From contig NZ_JAHTMR010000003.1 in the NCBI RefSeq assembly GCF_019200975.1, positions 279,639 through 343,638 on the forward strand: 64,000 nt of DNA, written 5' to 3'. Source of the DNA: Pseudomonas sp. PD9R. GTDB lineage: Bacteria > Pseudomonadota > Gammaproteobacteria > Pseudomonadales > Pseudomonadaceae. The notes beneath the pieces were generated by a model. It saw nothing but the letters and a program-made list of their open reading frames with translations, was not told the DNA's origin and did no database searches. Shown here one piece after another: positions 7,722 to 21,389 of the stretch (position 1 is the stretch's first letter; every line of letters begins with the position of its first letter). The translations under genes were made by a program, and so were the position numbers.

Positions 7722-9194
7722 TCAAGCCAGAATCCGCTCCAAAGTCCGCGTCACCCCCACATCCCGCAAACTGTTACAGCACCATTCAAACGCTGCCACA
7801 AACTCTGGCGAACGCGAAATGGCCGTGCCAAAGATCTCCTCGACCTCCAGCAACCGTTGGGTAATCAGCACATCATCGGCCACCAATGCCTGACAGAACG
7901 CCGCACGCGGATCAGGGATCGAGTAGGTATCACCATTCTCGTCCACACCCTTCAAATACAACGCCCAAGCCGCCACGACCAAGGCTGCACGTTTGGTTTC
8001 CCGGCCATCGGCAATCAAGCGGTTAATGGTCGGAATCGTGAACTTGGGAAACTTCGACGAGCCATCCGAGCACACGCGCTCCAGTTGGTCGGCAATCGCC
8101 TGATTGGAGAAGCGCGCCACCAGGGTGTTTTTGTAGTCGGTCAGGTCGATCCCCGGCACAGGCGACAGTTGCGGGGTGACGTCCAGGTCCATGTAGGCGC
8201 GCATGTAACGCACGAACAAAGGGTCGTTCATGGTTTCGTGGACGAAACGATAGCCCTTCAAAAATCCAAGGTAAGTCAGCGCCAGATGACTGCCGTTGAG
8301 CAGTTTTATCTTCATCTCTTCATAAGGCGTCACGTCGTCGGTGAACTGCACGCCGACCTTTTCCCAGGCCGGGCGGCCATTGACGAATTTGTCTTCCAGC
8401 ACCCACTGCACAAAGGGCTCGCAGACCACCGGCCAGGCGTCGTCCACCGCGTGTTTGTCGGCCAGTTGCAGACGATGTTCGATGCTGGTCATCGGCGTGA
8501 TGCGGTCGACCATGGCGTTGGGGAAACTGACGTTGTGGTCGATCCAGTCGCGCAGATCGGCATCATGCAGCGCGGCGAAGGCCAGTAACGCTTTGCGGGT
8601 GACCGCGCCGTTATGCGGCAGGTTATCGCAGGACATCAGGGTGAATGCCGGCGTGCCCGTCGCCCGGCGCTTGGCCAATGCGGCGCAGAGAAAACCGAAC
8701 ACGGTTTTCGGCGCGTCCGGGTTCGCCAGGTCGTGCTGGATCTGTGGCAGATGGGCCATGAACTCGCCGTTGCTGTCATCGATGCAATAGCCGCCCTCGG
8801 TGATGGTCAGCGACACGATGCGAATCTCGGGGCTGGCCAGTTTGTCGATCAGCGCCTGGGCATCGTCTTCGGCCAGCAACATGTCGCGGATGGCACCGAT
8901 GACCCGGACTTCGGTGTCGTCGGTGTCACCCAGTTCGAACAGGGTAAACAGGTAATCCTGTTCTTTCAGGTCGTTCCGGGCACGCCGGTCTTCGGCGCGC
9001 AAGCCGACGCCACAAATGGCCCAGTCCAAACCTTCGCCTGTGTTCATCAGTGCGTCGGTGTAATACGCCTGGTGAGCGCGGTGGAAGCCGCCGACGCCGA
9101 TGTGGGCGATGCCTTGGCGAGTCTCGCTCAGGGCGTAGGCGGGCAGGATCACCTCGGGCGCGAGGCGGGTGAGGTTCTGTTGGTTAAGTTTCAT
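7722..9194 (-). CDS. mtlD: Mannitol 2-dehydrogenase
   Basis: A polyol-specific long-chain dehydrogenase/reductase of 490 residues. It oxidises D-mannitol to D-fructose, and arabitol to xylulose, with NAD+. The NAD-binding region is HIGVGGFHRAHQAYY near residue 32. The catalytic triad of the family is present as K295, N300 and H303 in KIKLLNGSHLALTYLG, the same numbers as the structurally known P. fluorescens enzyme. The gene begins 15 bp after mtlK. A REP palindrome separates it from mtlY. Confidence 0.95.
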   Translation of the reverse strand: MKLNQQNLTRLAPEVILPAYALSETRQGIAHIGVGGFHRAHQAYYTDALMNTGEGLDWAICGVGLRAEDRRARNDLKEQDYLFTLFELGDTDDTEVRVIGAIRDMLLAEDDAQALIDKLASPEIRIVSLTITEGGYCIDDSNGEFMAHLPQIQHDLANPDAPKTVFGFLCAALAKRRATGTPAFTLMSCDNLPHNGAVTRKALLAFAALHDADLRDWIDHNVSFPNAMVDRITPMTSIEHRLQLADKHAVDDAWPVVCEPFVQWVLEDKFVNGRPAWEKVGVQFTDDVTPYEEMKIKLLNGSHLALTYLGFLKGYRFVHETMNDPLFVRYMRAYMDLDVTPQLSPVPGIDLTDYKNTLVARFSNQAIADQLERVCSDGSSKFPKFTIPTINRLIADGRETKRAALVVAAWALYLKGVDENGDTYSIPDPRAAFCQALVADDVLITQRLLEVEEIFGTAISRSPEFVAAFEWCCNSLRDVGVTRTLERILA

Positions 9195-9209
9195 CGCAGG
9201 TTCTCTAAA

Positions 9210-10313
<1,104 letters not shown>

Positions 10314-10341
10314 GAAGATGGGCCTCCGTTTGTTATTTTAG

Positions 10342-10472
10342 GATCAAAAGATCGCAGCCTGCGGCAGCTCCTACAGGGATCGCGATTGGCCGGCGATCCG
10401 TGGGCAATTGCCCATCGCGGGAACACTGGGTTCCATGTAGGAGCTGCCGAAGGCTGCGATCTTTTCTTTTGA
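10342..10472. repeat. REP pair with long spacer between mtlG and mtlK
   Basis: A right-facing arm (GATCAAAAGATCGCAG plus CCTGCGGCAGCTCCTACAGG) and an inverted partner (CATGTAGGAGCTGCCGAAGG plus CTGCGATCTTTTC) are separated by about 57 bp of unique sequence. The element fills almost the whole gap inside the operon. Confidence 0.85.
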
Positions 10473-10476
10473 TTTT

Positions 10477-11307
10477 TCATTTCACGGCGCCAAACGACAG
10501 GCCGCGCACCAGTTGTTTCTGGCTGATCCAGCCGAAGATCAGGATCGGCGCACAAGCCAGGGTCGACACCGCCGACAACTTGGCCCAGAACAACCCTTCG
10601 GGACTTGAGTACGAGGCGATCAACGCAGTCAGCGGCGCGGCTTTGGATGAGGTCAGGTTCAGCGACCAGAACGCTTCGTTCCAGCACAGGATCAGCGACA
10701 GCAGCACGGTGGAGGCCAGGCCGCCCTTGGCGATCGGCAGCAGCACCCGGACCATTTCCTGCCACAAGGTGGCGCCATCAAGCCGCGCGGCTTCGAGGAT
10801 GTCCTTGGGAATGTCCTTGAAGTAGGTGTAAATCATCCAGACCACAATCGGCAGGTTGATCAGGGTGTAGATCACGATCAACGCGATCCGCGTGTCGAGC
10901 AGGCCGAAACTCTTGGCCAGCAGGTAAATCGGCATCAGCACGCCCACCGGTGGCAGCATTTTGGTGGAGAGCATCCACAGCAGCGTGCCTTTGGTGCGTT
11001 GGGTTTCGTAGAACGCCATGGAGTACGCCGCCGGCACTGCAATCAGCAGGCACAGGGCGGTGGCGCTGAACGAGATCACCACCGAGTTCCAGGCAAAACT
11101 GAAGTAATCGCTGCGCTCGTTGATGTGCAGGTAGTTTTCCAGGGTCGGGGTGAAGATGAACTGCGGTGGCGTGGCGAACGCGTCGATTTCGGTTTTGAAA
11201 CTGGTCAGCACCATCCAGAAAATCGGGAAGAAAATCAGGATCGCAATGGCCCAGGCCAGGGTGCCGAGCAGCAGGCTTTGCAGACGGCGGGATTGTTGAA
11301 GAGTCAT
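10477..11307 (-). CDS. mtlG: Polyol ABC transporter permease
   Basis: A 276-residue inner-membrane permease of the MalG type with six expected membrane helices. The EAA loop that docks on the ATPase is EAARLDGATLWQEMVRVLLP (about residues 190-209). It begins 10 bp after mtlF, so the two permease genes are tightly coupled, and works with MtlF as the translocation pore. Confidence 0.94.
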   Translation of the reverse strand: MTLQQSRRLQSLLLGTLAWAIAILIFFPIFWMVLTSFKTEIDAFATPPQFIFTPTLENYLHINERSDYFSFAWNSVVISFSATALCLLIAVPAAYSMAFYETQRTKGTLLWMLSTKMLPPVGVLMPIYLLAKSFGLLDTRIALIVIYTLINLPIVVWMIYTYFKDIPKDILEAARLDGATLWQEMVRVLLPIAKGGLASTVLLSLILCWNEAFWSLNLTSSKAAPLTALIASYSSPEGLFWAKLSAVSTLACAPILIFGWISQKQLVRGLSFGAVK

Positions 11308-11317
11308 GGCGCGGGCC

Positions 11318-12262
11318 TCAGGCTTTGTCTGTCAGGTTTTTGCCGATCATGCGCACCAGGACGATGGCCGCGATGTTGGCAATCACCACGGCAATCAAGC
11401 CACCCGCGGACGCCATGCCGACGTCGAACTGCACCAGCGCCTGGTTGTAGATCAGGTAGGCAAGGTTGGTCGAGGCGTAGCCGGGGCCGCCGTTGGTGGT
11501 GGTGAAGATTTCGGCGAACACCGAGAGCAGGAAGATCGTTTCGATCATCACCACCACCGCAATCGGCCGCGCCAGGTGCGGCAGGGTCAGGTGCCAGAAA
11601 ATCGCGATCGGGCCGGCACCGTCGAGGCGGGCGGCTTCTTTCTGCTCCTGGTCGAGGGACTGCATGGCGGTCATCAGAATCAGGATTGCGAACGGCAGCC
11701 ATTGCCACGACACAATTATGATGATCGACAGCAGCGGGTAGTGCGCCAGCCAGTCCACCGGTTGCGCGCCGAACAGTTTCCAGACGTAGGCGAGAATCCC
11801 CGACACCGGATGGAAAATCAGGTTCTTCCAGATCAACGCACCGACGGTGGGCATGATGAAAAACGGCGATATCAGCATGACCCGCACAATGCCGCGACCG
11901 AGGAACTCACTGGCTTCCAGCAAGGCGCTGATCAGCACACCGAAGACCACGCTGATCAGCAGCACGCTGCCCACCAGCAACAGGGTATTAGTGGCGCCGG
12001 GCAGGAAGCCCGAGTCCGTGAGGAAGTAGGTGAAGTTCTCCAGGCCGACAAATTCATTCTCGCCAGGATTGAGCAGGTTGTAGCGGATCATCGAGAAGTA
12101 GAGGGTCATGCCCAGCGGCACGATCATCCACAACAGCAGCAACGCCACCGAAGGGCTGACCAGAAACCAGCCGGGATTGGTCAACCGGCTTTTACGCTGC
12201 GGTTGGGGAATGTCCAGGTGAGCTTTGGCAGTTGAGATATTCATGGCATTAAACCGATTCAT
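11318..12262 (-). CDS. mtlF: Polyol ABC transporter permease
   Basis: A 314-residue permease of the MalF/UgpA type: a cytoplasmic N terminus, six membrane helices starting at WFLVSPSVALLLLWMIVP, and the EAA loop KEAARLDGAGPIAIFWHLTL. Two starts are possible, 12262 and an in-frame ATG at 12244. Neither has a strong ribosome-binding site; AGG five bases before 12262 slightly favours the longer form. It forms the pore with MtlG. Confidence 0.93.
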   Translation of the reverse strand: MNRFNAMNISTAKAHLDIPQPQRKSRLTNPGWFLVSPSVALLLLWMIVPLGMTLYFSMIRYNLLNPGENEFVGLENFTYFLTDSGFLPGATNTLLLVGSVLLISVVFGVLISALLEASEFLGRGIVRVMLISPFFIMPTVGALIWKNLIFHPVSGILAYVWKLFGAQPVDWLAHYPLLSIIIIVSWQWLPFAILILMTAMQSLDQEQKEAARLDGAGPIAIFWHLTLPHLARPIAVVVMIETIFLLSVFAEIFTTTNGGPGYASTNLAYLIYNQALVQFDVGMASAGGLIAVVIANIAAIVLVRMIGKNLTDKA

Positions 12263-12282
12263 GCAGACCTATGAAGATCCAA

Positions 12283-12371
12283 TGTAGGAGCGAGCCTGCT
12301 CGCGATAGCGGTGTGTCAGTCACCCACAATGTTGAATGGGCGGCCGTCATCGCGAGCAGGCTCGCTCCCAC
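12283..12371. repeat. REP-like palindrome between mtlE and mtlF
   Basis: Inverted arms TGTAGGAGCGAGCCTGCTCG plus CGAT and ATCGCGAGCAGGCTCGCTCCCA flank a 45-bp spacer. This is a third REP subclass (GAGCCTGCTCGCGAT). It lies between the binding-protein gene and the first permease gene, as the REP in the E. coli malE-malF junction does. Confidence 0.87.
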
Positions 12372-12395
12372 AAAGGGCAGGAGCGAGGTACGGGA

Positions 12396-13706
12396 TTACT
12401 TGGGATAACCCGCGCGCTTCATCTCACGCTCGGTGGTTTGCTGTGCGGCAGCCAGGGCCTGGTCTACCGTGGTCTGACCGATCAGCGCTGCCGAGAACGA
12501 CTTGCCAACCTGGGTGCCGATGCCCTGGAACTCAGGAATGGTCACCAACTGAATGCCGATGTACGGCACTGGCTTGAGTGTCGGTTTGCTCGGGTCAGCA
12601 GCTTTCAGTGATTCCAGCGTGACCTTGGCAAACGGTGCGGCGCTCATGTAGGCCTCGCTGTAGGTCGAAGCGCGGGTGCCGGGTGGCACGTTGGCGATGC
12701 CGTCTTTTTCCGCGACCAGCGCGCCGTACTCTTTGGAGGTCGCCCAGGCGCTGAAGGTTTTTGCCGCGTCCTTGGCCTTGGAGCTGGTTGGAATCGCCAG
12801 CGCCCAGGAATACAGCCAGGCCGAGCCTTTATCGGTGGTTTCGTGGGGTGCGTAGGTGAAGCCGACGTTGTCGCTGACTTTGCTTTGGGTCTTGTCGGTC
12901 ACGAATGAACCGGCAACGCTGGCGTCGACCCAGATCGCGCATTTACCGCTGTTGAACAGTGCCAGGTTTTCGTTGAAACCATTGCTGGACGCGCCCGGCG
13001 GACCGGATTTTTTCATGGTGTCGACATAGAAATTCAGCGCGTTTTTCCACTCGGGACCGTTGAATTCCGGCTGCCATTTTTCATCGAACCAGCGCGCGCC
13101 ATAAGCATTGGCGATGGTGGTAATCAACGCCATGTTCTCGCCCCAGCCGGCCTTGCCGCGCAGGCAGATACCGTACTGCTCTTTGTCCTTGTTGGTGAGT
13201 TTGCCGGCGAACTCGGCGATCTGCGTCCAGGTCGGGCGCTCGGGCATGGTCAGGCCGGCGTCCTTGAACAGGTCGGTGCGGTAATAGGTGATGGAGCTTT
13301 CGGCGTAAAACGGCAGCGCATACAGCGAACCCTTGACCGACAAGCCCTCACGCACGGACGGGAACACGTCGTCGAGGGCATAGCTGGCCGGCAAATCCTT
13401 CATCGGCTCCAGCCAACCTTTGGCACCCCAGAGTGCCGCTTCGTACATGCCGATGGTCAGCACGTCGAACTGCCCGCCCTGTGTCGCAATGTCGGTGGTG
13501 AGGCGCTGACGCAGGACGTTTTCTTCCAGTACCACCCAATTGAGCTTGATATCGGGATGCTCGGCCTCGAAGGTTTTCGAGAGCTTTTGCATGCGAATCA
13601 TGTCGCTGTTGTTGACGGTGGCGATGGTCAGGGTCTGGGCGCCGAGGCTGACGCTGCTGAGGGTCATGCAGGTGAGGGCAAGCAGAGCTTTTACAGAAGG
13701 TTGCAT
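12396..13706 (-). CDS. mtlE: Polyol-binding periplasmic protein
   Basis: A 436-residue extracellular solute-binding protein of family 1. A signal peptide spans roughly residues 1-23 (ending SLGA). The mature part starts QTLTIATVNNSDMIRMQKL and contains a typical FDVLTIGMYEAALWGAKGW ligand-lobe segment. It delivers mannitol, sorbitol or arabitol to MtlFGK. The start has AAAGGAG at 8 bases. It is the first gene of the structural operon, behind the candidate MtlR-controlled promoter at 13770-13840. Confidence 0.94.
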   Translation of the reverse strand: MQPSVKALLALTCMTLSSVSLGAQTLTIATVNNSDMIRMQKLSKTFEAEHPDIKLNWVVLEENVLRQRLTTDIATQGGQFDVLTIGMYEAALWGAKGWLEPMKDLPASYALDDVFPSVREGLSVKGSLYALPFYAESSITYYRTDLFKDAGLTMPERPTWTQIAEFAGKLTNKDKEQYGICLRGKAGWGENMALITTIANAYGARWFDEKWQPEFNGPEWKNALNFYVDTMKKSGPPGASSNGFNENLALFNSGKCAIWVDASVAGSFVTDKTQSKVSDNVGFTYAPHETTDKGSAWLYSWALAIPTSSKAKDAAKTFSAWATSKEYGALVAEKDGIANVPPGTRASTYSEAYMSAAPFAKVTLESLKAADPSKPTLKPVPYIGIQLVTIPEFQGIGTQVGKSFSAALIGQTTVDQALAAAQQTTEREMKRAGYPK

Positions 13707-13770
13707 CGTGCACTCCTTTTCTGCACCCGACGGGTTACAGAAGGACAGTTATTGTTTTTAATCTGCGTTG

Positions 13771-13836
13771 ATTACAGCCCTCAATTGATGGCGATACAAA
13801 TCTTTGGTCGCACTTGAATCGATACTATTTTGCACT
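13771..13836 (-). promoter_or_regulatory. Candidate MtlR operator and mtlE promoter
   Basis: Read on the minus strand, AGTGC occurs at 13836-13832 and again at 13814-13810, exactly 22 bp apart, each followed by a TAT-containing stretch. This is the spacing expected for two half-sites of an AraC-family activator. The downstream repeat runs up to TTTGTA (13800-13795), which with TGTAAT (13776-13771) and an 18-bp spacer could be the -35 and -10 of the mtlE promoter. The pattern is seen; the binding role is inferred. Confidence 0.45.
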
Positions 13837-13916
13837 GATGTTTGAGGTGGGATACGCAGGGAAAGGGTTTTCAGCGATTTGTCGGCATTGAATACGTATA
13901 GGTTTCAACGTCGTAA

Positions 13917-14001
13917 ATCAAAAGATCGCAGCCTTCGGCAGTTCCTACAGGGGAATACATTCCAAATGTAGGAGCTGCCGCAGGCTGCGATCTTTTGATC
14001 T
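13917..14001. repeat. REP/BIME palindrome between mtlR and mtlE
   Basis: Inverted REP pair (ATCAAAAGATCGCAGCC with TTCGGCAGTTCCTACAGG, and TGTAGGAGCTGCCGCAGG with CTGCGATCTTTTGATC). It begins 5 bp after the mtlR stop and could insulate mtlR transcription from the mtlE promoter. Confidence 0.88.
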
Positions 14002-14005
14002 TGCT

Positions 14006-14911
14006 TTAACCGTGATTCTGCTCAGTCAACCGCTGCACCACCAAGCGCCGATAATGCGACGGCGTCATGCCCTTGAGCTGCTGAAATCGCCGGTTGAAGT
14101 TGGAAATATTGTTGAAGCCCGATTCAAAGCAAACGTCCGTCACCGGCTTGTCACCATCGGCTAGCAGCTCGCAGGACTTGCTGATGCGCAGGCGGTTGAC
14201 GAACTCGATGAAGTTTCGCCCGGTGGCCTGTTTAAACACTCGACTGAAGTAAGTCGGCTTCATCCCCAGATGCTCGGCAACTTCCTCCAGCGGCAGTTCC
14301 CGGGCGTAATGAGCGAAGATGTAATCCACCGCACGGTTGGTGCGGTCGATGTTGTGCTCATCGGCCAATTGCGGCGTCGTTGCGCCGGACAGCAACTGAT
14401 AATCGTCAGTGGCCGCCAGCAACTCCAGCAAAATGAAAAAATGCCCCAGGCGAGTCACGCCCTGGGTGTCGGCGATGCGCTGCATCAAGTCCATTGCCTG
14501 GCGAATCGTTTGCTTGCAACGGAACTCGATACCGTACTGCGCCCGCTCCAGCAGCGGCGCCAACGTCTTGAGCTCGGCGAACACCTGATAGCCGCTGTCG
14601 AACAAGTCGTCCGTGAAGTTGACCAGCATGTCGCGCTTGGGCACCACTTCGTCTTCGGCCACCTGGCTGATCCAGTTATGGGGCAGATTGGGGCCAGTGA
14701 GGAACAGGCTTTCAGGGTAGAAGTTACCGATGTAGTCGCCGATGAACACCTTGCCGGAGCTGGCGACTATCAGGTGCAGCTCGTATTCCTTGTGGAAATG
14801 CCAGCGCACCAGGGGGCAGGGGAAGCCGTGCTGGCGATAGATGATGGACAACCCGTTATGGTCATCCATCAGTTCGTAAGAAGGGTCGGTCACTCTGGCA
14901 GTACGGGTCAT
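14006..14911 (-). CDS. mtlR: AraC-family activator of the mannitol operon
   Basis: A 301-residue regulator with an N-terminal cupin-like sensing domain (FHKEYELHLIVASSGKVFIGDY near residues 40-60) and a C-terminal double helix-turn-helix: LPLEEVAEHLGMKPTYFSRV and ITDVCFESGFNNISNFNRRF-like (here VTDVCFESGFNNISNFNRRF). It sits directly upstream of mtlE in the same orientation, as in P. fluorescens, and should activate mtlE-Z in the presence of mannitol, sorbitol or arabitol. The next gene upstream, a PI-PLC-like gene, ends 32 bp before it on the same strand. Confidence 0.93.
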   Translation of the reverse strand: MTRTARVTDPSYELMDDHNGLSIIYRQHGFPCPLVRWHFHKEYELHLIVASSGKVFIGDYIGNFYPESLFLTGPNLPHNWISQVAEDEVVPKRDMLVNFTDDLFDSGYQVFAELKTLAPLLERAQYGIEFRCKQTIRQAMDLMQRIADTQGVTRLGHFFILLELLAATDDYQLLSGATTPQLADEHNIDRTNRAVDYIFAHYARELPLEEVAEHLGMKPTYFSRVFKQATGRNFIEFVNRLRISKSCELLADGDKPVTDVCFESGFNNISNFNRRFQQLKGMTPSHYRRLVVQRLTEQNHG

Positions 14912-14943
14912 GTCGGCATACTTTTCTTGTTATCGCCCCTTGA

Positions 14944-15819
14944 TCATGCCTCGTGCAGGGCGGAGCCGTAAACGGCCTTCATGCTGCTGGCGCTCCAACA
15001 GTAATGGACGATCTCGGACTCATCGAAAAAGTCGGTACTGATGATGCTGCACCGCGTGACCCAGTCTCGCGTAGTACTGAACCAGTCATTGATGTGGCGT
15101 TTTATGTGGCCGGGCCCGCCCAGCAACGAGTAGGTGGTCGCTGACAACGACCATAGAAATGTTTCGTAGGGAGCGTCTTTCAGCGTCCTGCCGATATGGC
15201 GCTGAAGTTCGGCAATGTCAGTAAATGTATCGTCGTGCCACTTGTGCGGAATGCGCGGCCAGAAGAATTCGCGGTCCATCTCCGCTGTTATCTGCGCGGC
15301 CATGACGATCCGGCGATGTCGGCTGGCGCGTTTGAGTTCTCCCACTGTTTTAAACCCTTCGGCGGGAAGGATGACGCGCAAACCGAGACGGCGCACCAGC
15401 CAGTCGCTGAGTTTTTTATGATCGAAGGTTTTGTCGCCATCGCCCAATTGATGAAAGTCCAGCACGATGAATTCGTCCGGGTTTCGATCGAGAAACAGCA
15501 ACACCGCGTCGATCAACTCATCCAGTACGCGACGTGAACGAAAGCCATTGTGGTGAAAATAAAAGGCTGGCTCCGGGGTTTGCGTATAACCAAGACGAAT
15601 GTCGAAGGCCCGGGCGCCATTGTCCAGTTGCCAGGCAAATGTATCGTTCTGACAAATAGTCCAGTTGGCGGACAGGGCTGCATGGTTGGGTGCTTGTTTG
15701 TCCATGCCGGCGTTATGAACGCCGGGCCAGACGATATCGGTGAGTTTCAATGTGTCGATGTCGAGGACTTTGCTCATCCAGGTTTGTTTGTCGAGCTGTC
15801 CTGTCGTGTTGTTCGCCAT
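14944..15819 (-). CDS. PI-PLC X-domain-like phosphodiesterase
   Basis: A 291-residue protein with the X-domain layout of bacterial phosphatidylinositol-specific phospholipase C. The first catalytic His is H35 in WPGVHNAGM, the phosphate-contacting Arg is R75 in AFDIRLGY, and the second catalytic His is H89 in YFHHNGF. FIVLDFHQLGDGDK supplies an Asp. The Asp that normally follows the first His is Asn36. No signal peptide is visible, so secretion would need another route. The start at 15819 has AAAGGAAC upstream; a longer reading to 15852 lacks one. Substrate is unknown. Confidence 0.75.
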   Translation of the reverse strand: MANNTTGQLDKQTWMSKVLDIDTLKLTDIVWPGVHNAGMDKQAPNHAALSANWTICQNDTFAWQLDNGARAFDIRLGYTQTPEPAFYFHHNGFRSRRVLDELIDAVLLFLDRNPDEFIVLDFHQLGDGDKTFDHKKLSDWLVRRLGLRVILPAEGFKTVGELKRASRHRRIVMAAQITAEMDREFFWPRIPHKWHDDTFTDIAELQRHIGRTLKDAPYETFLWSLSATTYSLLGGPGHIKRHINDWFSTTRDWVTRCSIISTDFFDESEIVHYCWSASSMKAVYGSALHEA

Positions 15820-15925
15820 TACCGTTCCTTTCGCTGACGTTACCCCGTCCATGGGGCAACCGGTGTGAAGCCCGACATTAACCGGTCGGCATCAGCAAGG
15901 GCGGTACATATGTATCGCGTGACCG

Positions 15926-17218
15926 CTAGTTGAGGCGGTTCTTTGCCTCAATCCATTGCGCCATGTACTGAGTACTTTTGTGCTGATGATGGCGCAACAT
16001 GCTGCCGGTAAAGTTATCCCGCCGGATTTGCGCCAGATGCAGCTGGCAGTGAATCAGTTTTTCGATCAAGGCCGGGCCGTGGGTCGACTGCTGGTAACGC
16101 TTGGCCAAAAGCGCCTGTGCCTGCAACTGCGCGCTCTGCCATTGCACCTTGTCGTTATAAAGTTGGACTGCTTGGTCGGCAAACTCGCGAGCCGTTCGGG
16201 TGATCGCCCCCGGCCAAACCTCGTCGCCGTGCATGGCTTCTGCGCCAATCGGCGTAGTGACGTTGGGCGTGCCGCAGAGCATGGCATCGACGATTTTGCC
16301 TTTGATTCCCGCACCGAACCGCAACGGCGCCAGGCACACCCGCGTCGACGACATGACCTGCAAGGCGTCTTCAGCCCAGTTCAGCACGTGAAATCCTTGG
16401 GCCGCATTGTGCAGGGCGGTGGCCTTGGGCGGTGTGTAAGCACCATAGATGTGCAACTGAGCGGCGGGCAACTGCGCACGAATCAATGGCCAGATAGTGG
16501 TTTTCAACCAGAGCACCGCATCCCAGTTGGGTGCATGGCGAAAGTTGCCGATATGCAGAAAGTGCGCCCGGTCTTCGAACGGGACCGGCGGGCTACTCGG
16601 CAGATCAACCATCAGCGGGCACCAATGCAACAGGTTGCGTGGCACCCCGAACTGCTCGACCAGCAGCTCGATTTCAACCTCGGAGATCATCAGGTTCAGG
16701 TCGCAACGATAAATCGCCGCGATTTCCCGTTTGGCCAGATCGGTCTCGGCCATGAATTGGAACTCTTCGAGCAAGGCGGGGGCAAACAGTTCGTTGAAGT
16801 CATTGGCATCGTCGCCGGCCTTCAAACGATTCTTCAGGCGCTGATGCCGGGCATCGCGCAAGCTTTGCAGGTCAGACGTTTCAAGCACTCGCACGGCGTC
16901 AGGGCAATGCTTCTCAACACGCCAACCGAACTGTTCTTCCATCATGAAACGATCGAATAGCACCACATCCGGGGCCAGTTCGCTGATGAAGGTGTCGAAG
17001 CTGCTGTTGTTCAGCTCGATGGGCACTTCCCGAATGCCTAGCACCGTCAGGTCTGCCCGGTGTTCACCGCTGGTGGCCGGGGTGCTGAAAGTGATGTCCC
17101 AACCCTGTTGCAGGAATGTCTCGAGGATTTGCATCATGTGCCCACCCGCTGCGGAAGAGCGGGGCTCGGGCCAGACGTAACCAATGACCAGGACTTTGGT
17201 TGCGCGGGGCTGACTCAT
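15926..17218 (-). CDS. Glycosyltransferase, GT-B fold
   Basis: A 430-residue cytoplasmic glycosyltransferase. The N-terminal Rossmann domain starts KVLVIGYVWPEPRSSAAGGH; the C-terminal nucleotide-sugar domain has HIGNFRHAPNWDAVLWL and RFGAGIKGKIVDAMLCGTPN, followed by the TPIGAEAMHGDE acceptor-side loop. It resembles GT1/GT4 enzymes of surface polysaccharide or protein glycosylation. AAGGAAAT precedes the ATG at 17218. No other polysaccharide gene is nearby, so donor and acceptor cannot be assigned. Confidence 0.8.
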   Translation of the reverse strand: MSQPRATKVLVIGYVWPEPRSSAAGGHMMQILETFLQQGWDITFSTPATSGEHRADLTVLGIREVPIELNNSSFDTFISELAPDVVLFDRFMMEEQFGWRVEKHCPDAVRVLETSDLQSLRDARHQRLKNRLKAGDDANDFNELFAPALLEEFQFMAETDLAKREIAAIYRCDLNLMISEVEIELLVEQFGVPRNLLHWCPLMVDLPSSPPVPFEDRAHFLHIGNFRHAPNWDAVLWLKTTIWPLIRAQLPAAQLHIYGAYTPPKATALHNAAQGFHVLNWAEDALQVMSSTRVCLAPLRFGAGIKGKIVDAMLCGTPNVTTPIGAEAMHGDEVWPGAITRTAREFADQAVQLYNDKVQWQSAQLQAQALLAKRYQQSTHGPALIEKLIHCQLHLAQIRRDNFTGSMLRHHQHKSTQYMAQWIEAKNRLN

Positions 17219-17288
17219 TTACGGGATTTCCTTGAAACAGGCAGGAAGCGGGGGACAAAAGAGGGGCGGCATTAAACCATAGCGGGAC

Positions 17289-17654
17289 TCAGGAACACTG
17301 AAGAATGCCTTTGACCTTATCCCGCAGTTGATCAATAGAGAACGGTTTGCCAATCACATGCATGCCTGCGGGCACATCAATGCTTTCGGCATAACCGCTG
17401 GCAAACAGGATCGGTAACGCCGGGCGTAGCGTCCGCGCCAGGGTAGCCAGCTCCCGTCCGTCCATCACCGGCAGGCCGACATCGGTCATCATCAAGTCGA
17501 TGTGCTGTGCCTGATCGTTGAGAAATAACAGTGCCTGATCGCTGCCATCGGCCTCAAGTACGTTGAACTCCAATTCCTCCAGCACATCGACAATCAGCAT
17601 GCGCACGATGGCATCGTCTTCGACGACCAGGATGATGGAGGCGTTGGCGGACAT
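17289..17654 (-). CDS. Single-domain response regulator
   Basis: A 121-residue stand-alone receiver. It has the acidic pair D13 D14, phosphorylation site D58 in MMTDVGLPVMDGREL, and the conserved Lys K103 in IGKPF. There is no output domain, so it acts by protein contact or as a phosphate shuttle. The start at 17654 follows a GAGAAA site. It is divergent from the large hybrid kinase at 17901 and resembles the C-terminal receiver of the kinase at 24563-26233, which suggests shared phosphorelay partners. Confidence 0.87.
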   Translation of the reverse strand: MSANASIILVVEDDAIVRMLIVDVLEELEFNVLEADGSDQALLFLNDQAQHIDLMMTDVGLPVMDGRELATLARTLRPALPILFASGYAESIDVPAGMHVIGKPFSIDQLRDKVKGILQCS

Positions 17655-17900
17655 AGTGGATTTCTCGAAAAGTAATGACGGTTGCCAGTCGATCGAAATC
17701 GCCGGCCTCTTGCATGAGTAAGTGGCGACTCCCGACAAGTTCCCGACGGGCTATAAAAAGAGTAGTGCAAAGGATAACCGCTACTCGACGCGGGAGCAGC
17801 TGAATGTAGGACTTTGCGTAAAAACGCATCAGAAAAATGGATCAATGCGCCGGTTATGGGGCAAACTCCTTGGTTTTCACCAGTTCGACAAGGCTTAACT

Positions 17901-21389
<3,489 letters not shown>

